Shown one piece after another: positions 1-12,011 of a stretch of 64,000 nucleotides of DNA; position 1 is the first letter of the stretch; the number at the start of each line of letters is the position of its first letter. The stretch covers positions 69,215,937 to 69,279,936 of the forward strand of contig NC_071334.1 of assembly GCF_027744825.2 (NCBI RefSeq), in the 5' to 3' direction. A model generated the notes under the pieces. The model saw only the letters and a list, made by a program, of their open reading frames with translations. It was not told the origin of the DNA and ran no database searches. The stretch is from Synchiropus splendidus. Lineage: Eukaryota; Chordata; Actinopteri; Syngnathiformes; Callionymidae. The translations under genes and the position numbers were made by a program.

Positions 1-667
1 ACAGGCAAAACAGTCCCGCTTTCAAACCCTTAAGAACGGCATGGACTTGACAGGGAGGGACGCTTTGTTCAAATATTGATGGCCCAACCTTTCATACGTC
101 CTCTCTGGACACAACACACTCGGATTCTGCGTTTGAGGCGAACCAGCAAATACGCCTCTTCTCATTCCTACCAGATGTCGTGAAATCAAACGAGAAACAG
201 CCAATTACGTTTGAGCCTTTCATTTATTATTTGACTTAGCAGAGGAGCAGCTCAGATGTGGGCGAGGACTCGCAGAAACAGGCTCATCTTTTAGAGAAAG
301 CTGCTCCTCCTCCTCCGGGACGCTGTTAGAAGAGAGCATATGGCTTTCTGTATCGGTGTGATCAACGTAAGTGACACAGGGATCAGATCCCGCGTCTGAT
401 CAACATCCCAGGCTTGTTGGAGAAGGTGGACCAGCAGTCTACTCTCACGTTCCTCCGTGTAGCCACACCAGGTCCTCCACCTCGCCCACCCTGCTTCACA
501 CTTGCATCTCTCATTCATCCACACGGCATCTTCCTCATCTGTAGCACACTTGCTCTTAGACTGTCTCTCCACTCCGCGCGCCCAACAATGTGTCCGCCCC
601 AGACCGTTCGTCTGCCCGATCTACATCCTAACCCCAAGGACATCTGGCCTTTACAGTCCAGTCGTGC
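1..667. other. No gene recognised; single-copy sequence
   Basis: Several short open frames overlap on both strands, none with a recognisable domain. I see no terminal repeats or tandem structure. Best read as non-coding single-copy vertebrate DNA. Confidence 0.5.
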
Positions 668-675
668 CTCTGAAG

Positions 676-1048
676 CAGGGGTGGGCCACATTATCAACAG
701 TTAGAGGGCCATAAAATATTCAACAATCTAGGGATGTCAGATATCAAAAATATCACTATCAAATAGGCATTCTAAATCATAATGTTAAATATAAGACAAA
801 CTCATTGTAAATATAAATAAATAAATATACAACATACAAATATACAAAAAATTATGAGCAAGATGAAAAAACAAATCCAGATCATGTGTATTTTTACTTC
901 AGGATTTGAGACATAAGTCACTGCTAACAGAGCTATTCTGCATACATGCTCATTGTAAATCAATTTTAACAGTGAATTAAAAAATGAACAGCTGGAGAGT
1001 ACGGCATCATGCGGGCCGCACAGGAGAAGGACCCCAGGCCGCACTTTG
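676..1048. mobile_element. Non-autonomous hAT-type element, 373 bp, with 8-bp target duplication
   Basis: The sequence CTCTGAAG occurs immediately before the element (668-675) and immediately after it (1049-1056), an exact 8-bp target-site duplication as hAT transposases make. The left end reads CAGGGGTGGGCC and the reverse complement of the right end reads CAAAGTGCGGCC, 9 of 12 identical. The interior is AT-rich, includes an (ATAA)-like stretch around 815-835, and has no transposase frame, so the copy depended on an enzyme made elsewhere. The CAGGGGTGGGC-type end resembles Charlie-like hAT elements of vertebrates; that family name is from memory, while the duplication is seen directly. Confidence 0.75.
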
Positions 1049-1056
1049 CTCTGAAG

Positions 1057-2559
1057 TCACCATCAGTTTCCCCAGAAATTCTGCATTAGTGTGAGGTTTA
1101 GGATGTAACTCTTCACTGGTTTCAGTGAGACAACTTTCTTCAAGTTCTAAGTGGCAAGGGTCTTCTAACCTCTTTGCTAGTCTGGAAATATTGACTTCCG
1201 AGTTGCTGCTCTGGTGCCCTGAGGCAAGACGTCTGACCTACGTATTGTCATGGTCTTGGAGCCGTTGGGCAAACATTGGAAGCCCACGCTTCCATCAGCC
1301 TTCCCGAGGACAGCGGTGGATACAAACGTAGCTCAGCGCCACCGGTGCAACTGAGGTATAAATGCTTTCTGTAAAGTCTTTAAATGCAGCAGAAATGAAA
1401 ACCATTTTAAGTTAGCGCCAACTGATCAGAATTCAACACAACAACAAACTCCACTGAGAGTTCACTTCCCTCTCGTCTTTGTTCGACAACGGAAGTGTCG
1501 ATGGCAGACAGCTCCGACAGTTTCCAAGTTTCAATATACACGTGACGTCAGTTACATCTGTCAGACCAGAAATCTCAAATTATTTCTTCATCTGCTGCAG
1601 TCAAAACCCCATAATCCCTGTTCACACGACTTGCCGGATGAATTTCGGGGTGAAAAGGATGCAAGTTTGAATTCCCATCTGCAGTGCAAAGGCTTGTTTG
1701 TGAAGCAGTCAATGAGCTCAGCGCCAAGCAGGAACGTTCGTAATGCCACCAAACCCTTTCGGGACAGAGATGAGTTTATAAATAGATTGAGGTATTTATT
1801 CAGACGGCAGAAAAGTTCTTAATATTCAGGCTTCCTTGTAGACAAACGGATACATGTTTGTTTGCCCTTGGACACTGAGGTGGCCGGCGCATGTGTCTGT
1901 GTCACCAAAAAAACACCCCGGTGGTAAATGTGTCTTCATCAATGTTGTGACAGCTTGCCAGCCGCCGCCTGGCAGCCAGGAGATAGTGTTTCCCTCAGCT
2001 GCCGATAATCAAAGAGTAAACACGCTGAAGAAAAAGTGGGTTACCTGGATGTCAAACTGACAAAAAAACAGTCTCAATTCCGTCGTCTGAAATTCGTATT
2101 CTCTCCCGAATGCTCATTAATGGCGCAGAAACACGACTGATCTAAATAAACTCGCGGCACATTAACATACCTCTTTTATATTCAGGATATTCCGACGACA
2201 TGAGGAGCGAAGGAAAGTGGAATATTTTTTTCCCCCAAATCTTTTGTTCTCTGGCGTGACAGTGAGTCGGCTGATAAAATATTTCCCTCCTCCTGAACGG
2301 GACGCGTGTGCACATTCCAACCAGCCGACACAAAGACGTCAACACAAACGCTGTGTTTATCAAGAAAATGAGACTTTGCTGGTCACCGGAACAAATCCGG
2401 CGCTCCAGACTCCGTCTCTGGTTTCCTGCTGTTCTCATGGCTCCTCAAGATGATTTGGAAATCATCTCCAGACCACAGAAGCAAAGATGCCAGCATGAGG
2501 AGATGAACTGATGGTGAAGTAGGTCCTCACCTCACTGATGACTCCACTGAAGATATGAG
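1057..2559. other. No gene recognised
   Basis: Single-copy-looking sequence with only short overlapping frames. It contains one full TGACGTCA palindrome at 1543-1550, a perfect cAMP-response-element core, but nothing nearby that looks like a promoter. Confidence 0.45.
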
Positions 2560-2960
2560 GTCAGATTAATGTGAGAGGTTTAAAAGTATTTAGGGCCAGT
2601 CATCCTGAGAGATGGAGACAGATGAAGGGGGTGAAGAAGAAAGTTCAACTGACAGGAGATCAGTGAAAGAGAAGCCGTTCAGGAGTGGAGTGGCCACTGC
2701 ATTAGAGACTCAGGAGTCAGAGTCAGAAGAGTCAGAGACACTAAGGTTGATATTGTGAGCGACCAGGAAGATCAAGTTCAAAATGAGTCTATGAGAGGGA
2801 CATGTGGGGAAGTTTGGAGACAGGTGAAGTTAGAAGTTGAGGAGGACAGGTGGAGAGGGGAGACAGTGTTGGACCAAGAATGCTCGAGATGGAGAAGAGG
2901 AAGAGAACCAGTGAGGTTCACGATGAATGATGGTGTGATTAGATAGGATGATAGAGGATG
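2560..2960 (+). mobile_element. Degraded LINE 3'-end fragment
   Basis: The purine-rich plus strand can be read, with interruptions, as the C-terminal tail found after the reverse transcriptase in many fish LINEs. A readable part is the 63-codon frame at 2755-2946, with short pieces such as VSDQEDQVQNESMRGT followed by GEVWRQVKLEVEE, which resemble the pattern 'V..D..R..SIRGT..V..F..K..E.RLRWFGHV'. Further downstream the block ends GGATGATAGAGGATGGTGGA. Similarity is judged from memory of consensus tails and the copy is heavily mutated. It could instead be another dispersed repeat with purine bias. Confidence 0.35.
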
Positions 2961-4894
2961 GTGGAGGACCAGCTGGGAAATGCCTCAAGAAGTTATCGTT
3001 AACGTCTGCCACATTTAAGAACAGAACCAGGACATAATCCTCTCCAGAAAGACCACCATGTTGCTCACACAGTCTCGCTTGGGTCTAAATGAAACCTTCT
3101 GCGGTGACTTTAGTTTTGAGTCAACAATAAACTGGGCTGCTCACAACTAACAACAGACTCTGGGGCTCCAAGAGCAGCGGTGGAGTCATTTAAAAGTGTT
3201 CTGTGTTTTCACACAGAAGAGGAGCCAACTGTAGCGGAGATTCTGAACAGATACTTGGCTCAGACAAATACAATAAAGCAGGCTCTGCACTCCATGTAAA
3301 CAATCATGGCTGAAAGGAGAGCTGCCTTGAGAAAAATGATCTCTTTTTAAAGACGAAACCTCACCTGACCCAGTGAATTAAAACACAGTGGAAACATCGA
3401 AACAAGTGGATTACACATGACAAATCATGGAGACGGACATGTGTTATGAACAGAAAAACACAGAAGTAAAAACATGATAGTAACTACATGACAGTACTAC
3501 ACGCAGCACTGACGTTGCGTGTCCAGCCTATTTGAAAAGAGGACATCTGAAGATTGGGGAGAGATTTACTTTGAGTGATTTAAAACTAGCGTTTTTAGTG
3601 TCACTTAATCAGCAATCCACTCTGCGTCCTGCTTTTTCTGTTGGATCACATCTCTGCCATGGTTTTAAAAAATCCTGATGGCAACTCTGTCAAGACTGAA
3701 TCTCTTACAAATCACATTGTTCAACATTGTTGATAAAATGTTGCCATGAAATGATGAAAAGTCTTTCCCTGCAGCACGACGTGCCAGTTGGAACCACGGC
3801 AGATTGACGTCACAAATTCATGTGAGCTGCAATGAAACTGGTGATGAGGTCAGAGCAGGACAGGCCTCCTTCAGATGTAGATAAACAAAAATAATTGCGT
3901 GACTAAGAGTCGCTGTCGTCACAAACTGAGGCAGGAAATTCATCAGACAAGTCTGGGAGCCAGACATGCGAGGACGAGAAAATTCGATTTTCTTCCCTCG
4001 GTCACCTGGTATCTAGTTAGAAACAGCGGCGGCACGGCGAGACAGATGCGATGACAGGTTCAGATGTTAATTTCAAGATGAAACGTGGTCATTACTTCAT
4101 CCTCTGCAAGTCGTCTGGAAGTCTGATCCAGTGACAAGCGATCGCAGACAAAAGGAGATAATTGCTTACTTACTCCTCTCCATATAGCCTTTGATCCATT
4201 TTGTCTTTTCTGGCAGAAAGGCGACAGCAACATAATTAAAGGCATTGTGTGGCGCCCAGCATCTCACCCGCAATCACGCCGCCAACCTGACAGCTTGCTC
4301 TAATAAAAGTGTACTTGGTAAAAAAGGGGCTGGATAAATAAGTAAGGGCCTGGAAAAACAATCTCCTCACACTTTTCCCTCACACATTCACAGCCCACTT
4401 CTTACCGAGAGCTTCAGCTGGCGGCGCAAATAAGAGCAGAGACTCTATTATTGAGTGAATTTATGAATAAATTACTGAAGTGTGGCCATAAGTGAGAAAA
4501 GCTTGAAATGGTAGAGGGTGTTATTTTCTCATCCTCATATATTTTTGGAAGCTCAGGAAGCAGATCCTGAATAACAGGATTGATATGCACAAGTGAACCA
4601 AGTTGATATCACCATCTGGTGCCACGCCACACAACAGTGAGGTTAGGTGGAGAAATGAGGACGATCAGTCACAGAGACAGAGTTCTCATGAGGCAGACCC
4701 TTATTGTAAACTCAAGAAATGGAGAGCATATGAGGTGCCAGCACTCGGGGAATCAAGCTGTGTACGAGGTAAACCACAGTCATCCAAGGACCCAACCGTG
4801 TGGTGCCCAGTTCAGATTAAAAACCACATGCAATGACGCGGTGGCAGTCGGGGTGACCATGTTTGTTCATTCTTGTAGCATTTGTTTGTGGTCA
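2961..4894. other. No gene recognised; single-copy sequence
   Basis: No terminal repeats and no recognisable protein. A second perfect TGACGTCA palindrome lies at 3805-3812. The stretch 4230-4450 is free of repeat signatures and could be conserved non-coding DNA, but this cannot be told from one genome. Confidence 0.4.
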
Positions 4895-5210
4895 ACCCAT
4901 CCTCACTCGCATGGCAACATACTGACGGTGGGAAAGTGGACTTTTGTGTCCGAGGCAGACGGCGGACGCAGCCTTGAGAGTAGCATGTTGACACGGAGGC
5001 ATTTCAATGAAGTAAAAATTGTTTCCAGAAAGTTATCGTGACTGAAACGCACGACTGTTTGAGGGGTTTCAGTTTTTTGATTGACAGGTTATTATAGCGC
5101 CATCCCATGCCTCACCTAACCCCAACCTCAGTCCCCATTTGGCTGCCTTCAGCGTCAGCACAGGACGCAAAAGTCTACTTCCCCAGCGTCAATACATGAG
5201 TGGGACGAAA
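4895..5210. repeat. Inverted-repeat element (family shared with 25490-25650)
   Basis: Two arms of about 75 bp face each other. The left arm around 4910-4977 contains TACTGACGGTGGGAAAGTGG then ACTTTTGTGTCC and ends GCAGCC. The right arm around 5140-5205 starts GGCTGCCTTCAGCGTCAGC, then GGACGCAAAAGTC, then ACTTCCCCAGCGTCAATA. Read on the other strand, the right arm matches the left with scattered mismatches. The spacer carries the block CCTAACCCCAACCTCA before the right arm, which also precedes the related copy near 25.5 kb. The structure suggests a foldback-type or other non-autonomous DNA element. No target duplication was identified, so the exact ends are approximate. Confidence 0.5.
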
Positions 5211-5214
5211 TTGC

Positions 5215-5710
5215 TGTCGTGGCAGTAGAGACGGCTGTGGTGAGGTTTTCATACTTGTATGTGTTAGTGGGGCAGCAGATATGAGTTAATGGGGAAGTGT
5301 GCTGGAGGTTGTTGTTTCAGATGCAACATCAGTGCGTGTCATTGCAAAATGTGCAGAGGCAGTTATTGTTCCTCTTGCTGGAGAGTTCAGTGGTAGTGGC
5401 TCCAGTCATTATTTGACAATTCATGTGGCGGCTGAGGCTGTTGAGGGTCTTTGTTGACTCGCTTTCGTGGTGCTCTTTTTTGGTCTCTGTGGTGGTTGTA
5501 GTGACTGTGTTCATGACAGGCGGAGGCGGTTGTGGTTTAACTGTCGGAGCAGGCTTTATTGTGTGCTAGCACTGTTACATGTCGCTTGTGGAGTGGCGTT
5601 AGCTGAAGCTTGTTGTGGTGTTGGTTTCAGATGTGGACATGGTACAAAGTTTTACTCTGTTGCTGTGGTTGTCCTGCTGGCGCTGGTTATGGTTGTAGCT
5701 GTCCTGTTCA
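5215..5710 (+). repeat. G/T-skewed low-complexity tract
   Basis: The plus strand is strongly enriched in G and T with recurring GTTGTGGT and GCTGTTG words. The phrase GTTTCAGATG appears twice (about 5316 and 5624). An open frame of 124 codons (5467-5841, using GTG as its first codon) encodes a valine-rich hydrophobic run, but this follows from the GNT/GTN composition and there is no recognisable protein. It is likely an eroded simple or minisatellite repeat. Confidence 0.35.
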
Positions 5711-5841
5711 AGTTCATGAAGGACAGGATTATCTCATTCGCCGGGCCAAAACAACACTTCAAAACCGCTGAAACTGCACCTCCACAAAGCCATTGCAACC
5801 TCTGCCAAGACGGTTATGTGGTTGGTGGCGGATTCCAATAA

Positions 5842-7677
5842 GGTTTTTGGGACAGGTTGATGAGGGAACAAGTCATTTGATTGTAATGGTGTTTCGATCC
5901 AGATCAAGAAATCTTTGGAAGGATCTGCTGTGGTGGAGGATCATCCCCTCTTCCTCCAACTCTGTGTGCAAGTCAGTCTTGGACTAATGCCACCTACTGT
6001 CCCAATAAGCCCATTTATATCAGCGATATTTCAAACGCTATATAAGGCATTACATTACAAGCTGGATACAGTCGGCCAATGCAGCCAGGTAGAGAGAAGG
6101 GTGGATAGGAGCAGCTTGGTGGAGGTCTGTCCTCCCACACTCAGTCCAGGTTGGTGTCATTTGCGCATAAATCACAATAGAAAACAAACAGTCGCTTCAT
6201 TGGCCGGACTGCATCTATTAATGTGCGCCGGCTGTTTGCCTGCTTGAGTTCTGTCTGGCGTCGTCTCAGATAAACAGGAATAACTGGATGATGAGATTCA
6301 GCACGCTCTCCCTCGGCGTTACTTTGTCAGTTCAGTCAAAGCGTCCGGTCCGACGCGGCTTCTAATGAGCGAAGCAGCCATCAAACCAGACACTCCAAAA
6401 CATGATTCAAAGCAAATCTTTGTCTCGAGTTGCTGCCAGTTATGATTCCGCCGCCTGACTCCGGGACGCCTCTACAGTGCAGATCAAGAGCCATCAGGGC
6501 TTTGGAGTTCAGCGCTGAGGCGTCCTCAAAGGCTCGACTACCATTCGAGAACACGAGTTCTAATATGCAGGAAGGTGTTTACCTTCTCCCGCTTACAGTC
6601 TGACACGCTCACCTACATTACTGCTCTTCCCATTTCCAGATGCGAAACCTGCGGGAGCCTTGTGGGGAATTAGTGCTCAACCACGTGTCCAGGTGTGCCA
6701 CCATGGTTCTCATGATTTTAACACGAGAGAAAAATATCTTAACTGGCGCTCTGAGCGCTGAAGACCAAGTCACATTTCCCATCAGATTTTTAAGGCGCTT
6801 TTATACGGTGATACTATTTCCATTTTTAATTCAAATCATGCTGTAGCGGAAGCGTGGAGTGGATCAGGCTCTATACTCTTATATATACAGAGATGATGGA
6901 GGTGAAGAAGAGAGTGCAGGCAGGGTGGAGACACTGTCCTGCAACAAATGACTTCATGTCCCACAACAAACATCACCATGAGCTCCACCCATCATCAGAT
7001 GATCAGGTCAGTTCAAGCACTGTTCAAGTCATCACATCAACTCGTATGAGCTACCGTGAAAACCAATGACGACTCAACTCAGGACAGCGCAGTCTGTAAC
7101 AGGGACTGTTCAAATGACAGAGGACTTGTTACACAGCAAATAGGCCGACGGTTAAAATGGAAATATGGCTTCGGTAATAAAATTTTAAAAAATGCGATTC
7201 CTGAACGGCACAAAGCGCCCCCTGTAGACGACCTGCACCTCCAGATGCTCTCACAAAACATTTTGATTCCAGAAGAGACACAAACCGAGAGGCGTGATTT
7301 AAAATTCATGACAATCAACCACCTGTTCAGTGCTTTTCCATGTTGCTCTGCACCCGCGCCACATCAGAAACCTCTAAACTCCCTAATGGCTCCTGAAATA
7401 TGCACGAAAGTATCGTCTTGTTCTCTTGCTCTCTCTTTTCTCTCACCTCAAAGTGAGTCTTAAAGGTGTCAGCAGTGAGAAGCGGACGACCTGCACCTTC
7501 TTCCACGCCACACAGACACCGTTGAGGGTGCAGCTATGGGGAGCGGTCCAGCGAGGAGAGTTGTCCAGATCATGTGACTGGCAGTTTGGATTTTATGGCT
7601 AATCCGGTGACATCTGAGTTTAATGGAGAAGACAGACCCGACTTTGAGGCGACTAGCTACTCAGAGAGGCCCATGTA
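5842..7677. other. No gene recognised
   Basis: Only short frames without domains. The sequence looks single-copy and I see no tandem array or terminal repeat. Confidence 0.45.
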
Positions 7678-7685
7678 CTGACACG

Positions 7686-8504
7686 TACGACTGGGCGATT
7701 CTGGCAGAAATGATGGCGATTATTTTGATTTGTGTCATAACCATGATTATTGAACGACTTAAGATTCAGCTGTCATTAAACTTTCAAACTATTGAACAAT
7801 GAGCTACAATAAAACAATGTGTAAAATGCAAATACTCATTTAACAGTTATATTTAACCTTCTTCATGTAGGTTCAATGTTTCTGTCTAGAAACGTTGAGG
7901 AGCCTGGCGGTCTGTGTGGTCAGGCTCCAGAGGACACTGGAGACTGGAGACAATATTTCGAGCTGAGCTGAAGATGTTTCGGAGGTCGTGGTTTGTAAGC
8001 TGTGATGTCATATTCCAAGTTTTTTATTCATTTTTTTCGTGATAGAACAAGTCTTTGATGATAAACCTTACATATTTGAGCGCTCTCCCTGCGTCTCTGC
8101 AGCGTGATGAATGGCAAGGAGCGCTTGATTTGTTCACCCCATCTCAGTTTGAGTCCAAGCGATTCTTCTCATGCATTTATCCACTTCCAAATAATCACTG
8201 GTTTTAGAAACATCGCCTACAAGCAGCTATCACTGCTGTTGTGACTCAGAACGCTGGATGAGCGTCTGCTCCTCGGAGGTTCTGAATACCATGCCGCCGC
8301 TGTAGAGGCGACCGAGTTGGTAGCTAACAGTTGCTGCCATCCACAGTAGCGTCCCAACGGTCCAGTTTCACAGGGACAAAGCGTGGTGCAGCGTTTGGGT
8401 GCATCGGGACATGAGAGAAGCTGGGGAGACGGGTGTCTGCGATGATCACGTTTTTAATAATCGCAGGAAGACATAATCGTAATCCGATGAATTGAGCTGC
8501 CCTA
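7686..8504. mobile_element. Non-autonomous hAT-type element, 819 bp, copy 1
   Basis: The left end TACGACTGGGCGATT and the right end GAGCTGCCCTA are imperfect inverted repeats of the TAGGGCTGGGCGATT type. They are bracketed by CTGACACG (7678-7685) and CTGACAAG (8505-8512), an 8-bp target duplication with one mismatch. The subterminal parts are rich in CGATTAT motifs on both sides. There is no transposase frame. The interior from about 7790 to 8325 matches, in reverse orientation, the interrupted copy at 31138-32273, for example GCGTCTCTGCAGC, GGAGCGCTTGATTTG and GTTGTGACTCAGAAC. That shows this is a family and not a chance palindrome. Confidence 0.75.
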
Positions 8505-8512
8505 CTGACAAG

Positions 8513-9870
8513 TCATCATGATTCCTATGGGTATCTATATCTATGACAAATATGCGGTAGCCACACATAAGTGAATCCCAGGCTGGGGACTTTTAATGCT
8601 AAAAAAAAAACGGCATCTTTTCAGCCTTGACACAAAAAAAGTAACAACCCCAAAACAAAGAACGAAGCAAAGTTGAGGAAAAGGTTGGATTTAATAAGCA
8701 CCTACATAATTCCGCTGCCGCCTTCTTTAAGATTTTTGTCATGAGAAGCGCGTAACAAGCTCTCGCAGCGACAGGAGGATGTTTTCTGGCGAGCGCAGCA
8801 GATGAAAGTCGCCGCTTCAGCGCTGTGATACATTACTAATGAGATATTTCCCTTTTGACTCCTTAATAACTTAACAGTTGCGGCATCTTGTGCCAGAGAT
8901 TCCTGCTGAATATTTAAAGAGTCAAAACAACAATAATTAGGGTCTTTTTAAGACGATTTGTCTCTGGTGGAGAAGCTGGTGGCAGAGAAGTCGGGAGCGA
9001 ACCAGCAGGCGTCCTCTCACCTTCCCTCACCTCCACTGTGGCCCAGATTTACACTTCCAAACTTCCAAACTGAAATGACAGGACCCAGATCGAGGGACGT
9101 GCGCGGCAACACCAGCACACAACACTCACGTGTGCAGCGCTGCTGTATCGATGCTATGCTAATGATCCCACACCGAGGTCATCTCGAGCGCTCGTCCAGA
9201 GAGCTCCTGCAACTGACCTTGCTGGAGGGTGAAGTCTGAGCGGGGAGGTCCTTGAAAAAGGCTGGTTGCTTTACAGCTGAAGAGTTAAGGTAGGTTCATG
9301 CCAAGCACCACATGCAGCATGCAACAAAAGCCACAGATTTAGTAGTACAGTCAATGTGAAGGTCCGATTTTGGACGACAAACTGTCGCGCTACAATATGA
9401 CGTGTCTCAGCTTCAGTGCGCTCCACCAGCGTCAACATTTGTCACATCGGAATATCAAGTGGATAAAAGAAGCGGATCATAGCAGCTGCTGACATTCAGG
9501 CCTCACAGAGCAGGTCGCTCCTCTGAAGGATCTCATGGACCCAGAGATGATGGTGTCCACGGCTTTTCTTGCTTTAACTGACTTCCACAGGAGATAAAGG
9601 GTTGCACTTCTGCTTCAGCTGGGGCTTCAACCCAGAGTTTTCCCTGGTTTACAGCTAGATAAAACGAACAACATACTGCGAACTTTTCCTTCCTAATCCT
9701 CCAGTTTTATCGGAAATGTCACCACAATGATGGAGGGCGCACTGATCGATAAAGCTATTGAAGCATCACCACAGTTTTGTTTTATGAACTGAAGAAGAAG
9801 TCATAATCTTTGAAGTTTCTCTGATACAAGCCTGTTGACCTGCTGACTTTCAGTTGGGAGAAAGTAGCCA
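8513..9870. other. No gene recognised; includes a candidate conserved block
   Basis: No protein or repeat signature over this stretch. The portion 8690-8945 is described separately. From 9240 to 9870 nothing stands out. Confidence 0.4.
8690..8945. other. Candidate conserved non-coding element
   Basis: This block is free of repeat signatures and contains several homeodomain-type cores: CTAATGAG, CCTTAATAAC and TAATTA at 8934-8939. Such clustering is typical of developmental enhancers in vertebrates, but conservation itself cannot be seen here, so the call is an inference. Confidence 0.2.
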
Positions 9871-9995
9871 GTGGGAGGAAACCGGAGAAAACCCACACAC
9901 ACAGGGAGAGCACGCAAACTCCAAACAGAAAGGCTACCAGTCTGACCAGGTAGTCGAACCCGTCTTCTTGGCTCACCACTGGCCCACCGCGTGGC
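9871..9995 (-). repeat. Teleost dispersed repeat with tRNA-like B-box
   Basis: The plus strand reads GTGGGAGGAAACCGGAG, then AAAACCCAC, GCAAACTCC, CAGAAAGG and TCGAACCCG, ending in CCACTGGCCCACCG. This order of words is characteristic of a very common fish interspersed repeat. On the minus strand it includes GGGTTCGACTACC, which resembles the B-box of a tRNA promoter, so the family may be SINE-like. A second partial copy in the opposite orientation is at 19990-20060. It is not a tRNA gene, since no cloverleaf can be drawn. Confidence 0.6.
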
Positions 9996-10183
9996 CCTGA
10001 GTCATCGCTTCCACAACAACAGAAAATAAGTTCTTCGTTTACATGACCCCGTGCTTGTTCCTCAAAAAACATAGATAAATCTTTGATGATACTGCCCCCA
10101 TTTCCTCCGCTTCAATGCAGTTTGTTTACATTTGGTACCTCCAGATAAGTCACAAGATGGCGCCGACCTTTTGTGTACTTATG

Positions 10184-11187
10184 AGGGCGCTTTCACACTA
10201 GGGGTTCTGTCTGGAGACAAAGCTCTTTCGGCTCAGAAGTGCGAGATGTGAACACAAGCCAGTCGGGTTTTGGCCGCGGACCTGATCCCCGCTGGAGAGC
10301 TGCACCTCATCTCGGGAAACTCTCAGTGGGTGATGAGCTTGTCGCCTCTGGAGACTCGGCGCTAGACGCCGTAAACTACGTGTACAGCGCGACGCCACAC
10401 AAACATGATAAATGCTGGTCAGTAAAGGGTCTAATCGCTGTCTGGGTGGACAACATGGTTCAAAAACAACTGCTCAAACTCCCAGAACACTGAGGTGAGC
10501 AGCCGGGAGCTGCAGGAAAATTGCGCTCCGCAGCGCAGGGCAGCGGTCCGGGACTGGCCATGTGTGTGGGTGTTTGATAACTCACCTGTTTTTGTCTTTA
10601 TTAGGCTGATAAACGCCTGATTTTATTGACAGACAGATTTGCTTCAATGAATAATGCCGCGCTCTACAGTCACTGTTTTCACTGCTGTGATCTGCAGCTG
10701 TCTGCATGAGGACAGTGAAGAGGAAAGACGCGGATTTTCCCGAAGTTACTGAAGATCACCGGACTATTCATTGGTCATTTCTGACGTCGGAATCTGGACT
10801 TCAATGACTCCAACCTTCTTGATCATCAGTAATCTCTCTCACTGTGTTCAACCTGTTGTGAGAGCAGCGTGGACCAATCAAGACGCTCTGTATTACGCAG
10901 CTAGTTTCTGCTATTTTCCTTAAAATAAACATGACAACACTCTCTCATGTTTAGTTTTGGCTGTGAAACGACAGTGACAGACAAATAAGGAGGTGAAGCC
11001 AGTGGTGGTGAAGAGGTTTTTGCGCGGCTGCTTCATCGTGGGTCACAAACCAGCTATTTTGTGCAGAGTGCCGCCAGCTGAGGAGAAAAAAAGACATCGC
11101 TGAGGGGCAGAAGTGCGAGACTGCACAGCGGGGGGCGAGTCAGACTCAGACCCACCCGAGACAGAACCCGTAGTGTGAAAGCGCCCT
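10184..11187. mobile_element. Non-autonomous DNA transposon, 1004 bp, with ~28-bp terminal inverted repeats
   Basis: The left end begins AGGGCGCTTTCACACTA then GGGGTTCTGTCTGG. The reverse complement of the right end begins AGGGCGCTTTCACACTA then CGGGTTCTGTCTCGG. The two ends agree at all but a few of about 30 positions. A subterminal word AGAAGTGCGAGA also occurs near both ends (about 10237 and 11111). No transposase frame is present inside. The flanks do not show a convincing duplication, so the superfamily (hAT, Kolobok or PIF/Harbinger are all possible for fish elements with this kind of end) stays open. Confidence 0.7.
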
Positions 11188-12011
11188 GAGAATCTTGTCA
11201 GAATCACAATGCAATTTATGGTTGTACATTTTTTTTGTTATACACAGAATGAAATGAACAGAATCAATTCCATCCAAAGTTCTGGTCATGAACATCAACA
11301 GTGGAACCACGTTTACCATCTGCTCACACAAATTTAAGGACAAAATATTGAAGCAAAGCAAAGCTGAGTCATCACATATTCATCCAGCACTGATTCACAA
11401 AAAAAAAAACATAATGGACTGGACGGAAGGAGGAAGACAGGGTGAGAACAGTTTGAGTAACAGAAGCCCCTCTGGTTTCTCAAGCATCTGTGAGAAACTC
11501 CTGCTGCTTCCAACCTGAACCCTGCGGCTGATCACCGTGATTCCACTTCCCTTTTCCCATCCTCCGTCTGTGCTGCCTTTGGGCAAGGCAGAAGGCAAAC
11601 CCCTTTGGTTTACAAGGAACCCGCCGAGGCCAAGTCCCTGGAGTTCCCTGTTGGCGTCAGGAACGTTCAGAGGCACTCGCTCTGAAGGCGCTCCCGAACT
11701 GATCAATGGTATAGATTCGTTTGGATAATCCTTCCATAGCTCCCAAATCCAAGCTAAACATGGATGACACCTCATTTGGAGTTTGCACATCCAATTAATT
11801 TGCAGAGGTGGCAGACCTGAATTAATGCCTCCACAAAGTGACACCCACACGCGTCGATTTATTCACGTCAGACGGCAAACTTTGACTCCTTTAGATGCAC
11901 CGGAGCATCATCAAGGCTGCACTTGTGAAAAGAAAGGGAAACCTCACATTTACGACAACTACGAAGTGATAGTGTGAATCTGTGTGGTCACATGATCAGA
12001 CATCAGAACGT
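11188..12011. other. No gene recognised
   Basis: A 151-codon minus-strand frame (11395-11850) is the longest reading frame but has no domain, its codons do not look selected, and a second frame runs across it on the other strand. Treated as non-coding. Confidence 0.45.

Noticed and set aside
5467..5841. A small membrane protein suggested by a valine-rich frame
   Set aside because: The hydrophobic run is explained by G/T low-complexity sequence; there is no ATG start and no family resemblance.
9940..9975. A tRNA gene, because of a B-box-like GGTTCGA word on the minus strand
   Set aside because: No A-box at the right distance and no cloverleaf; the surrounding words belong to a common fish dispersed repeat.
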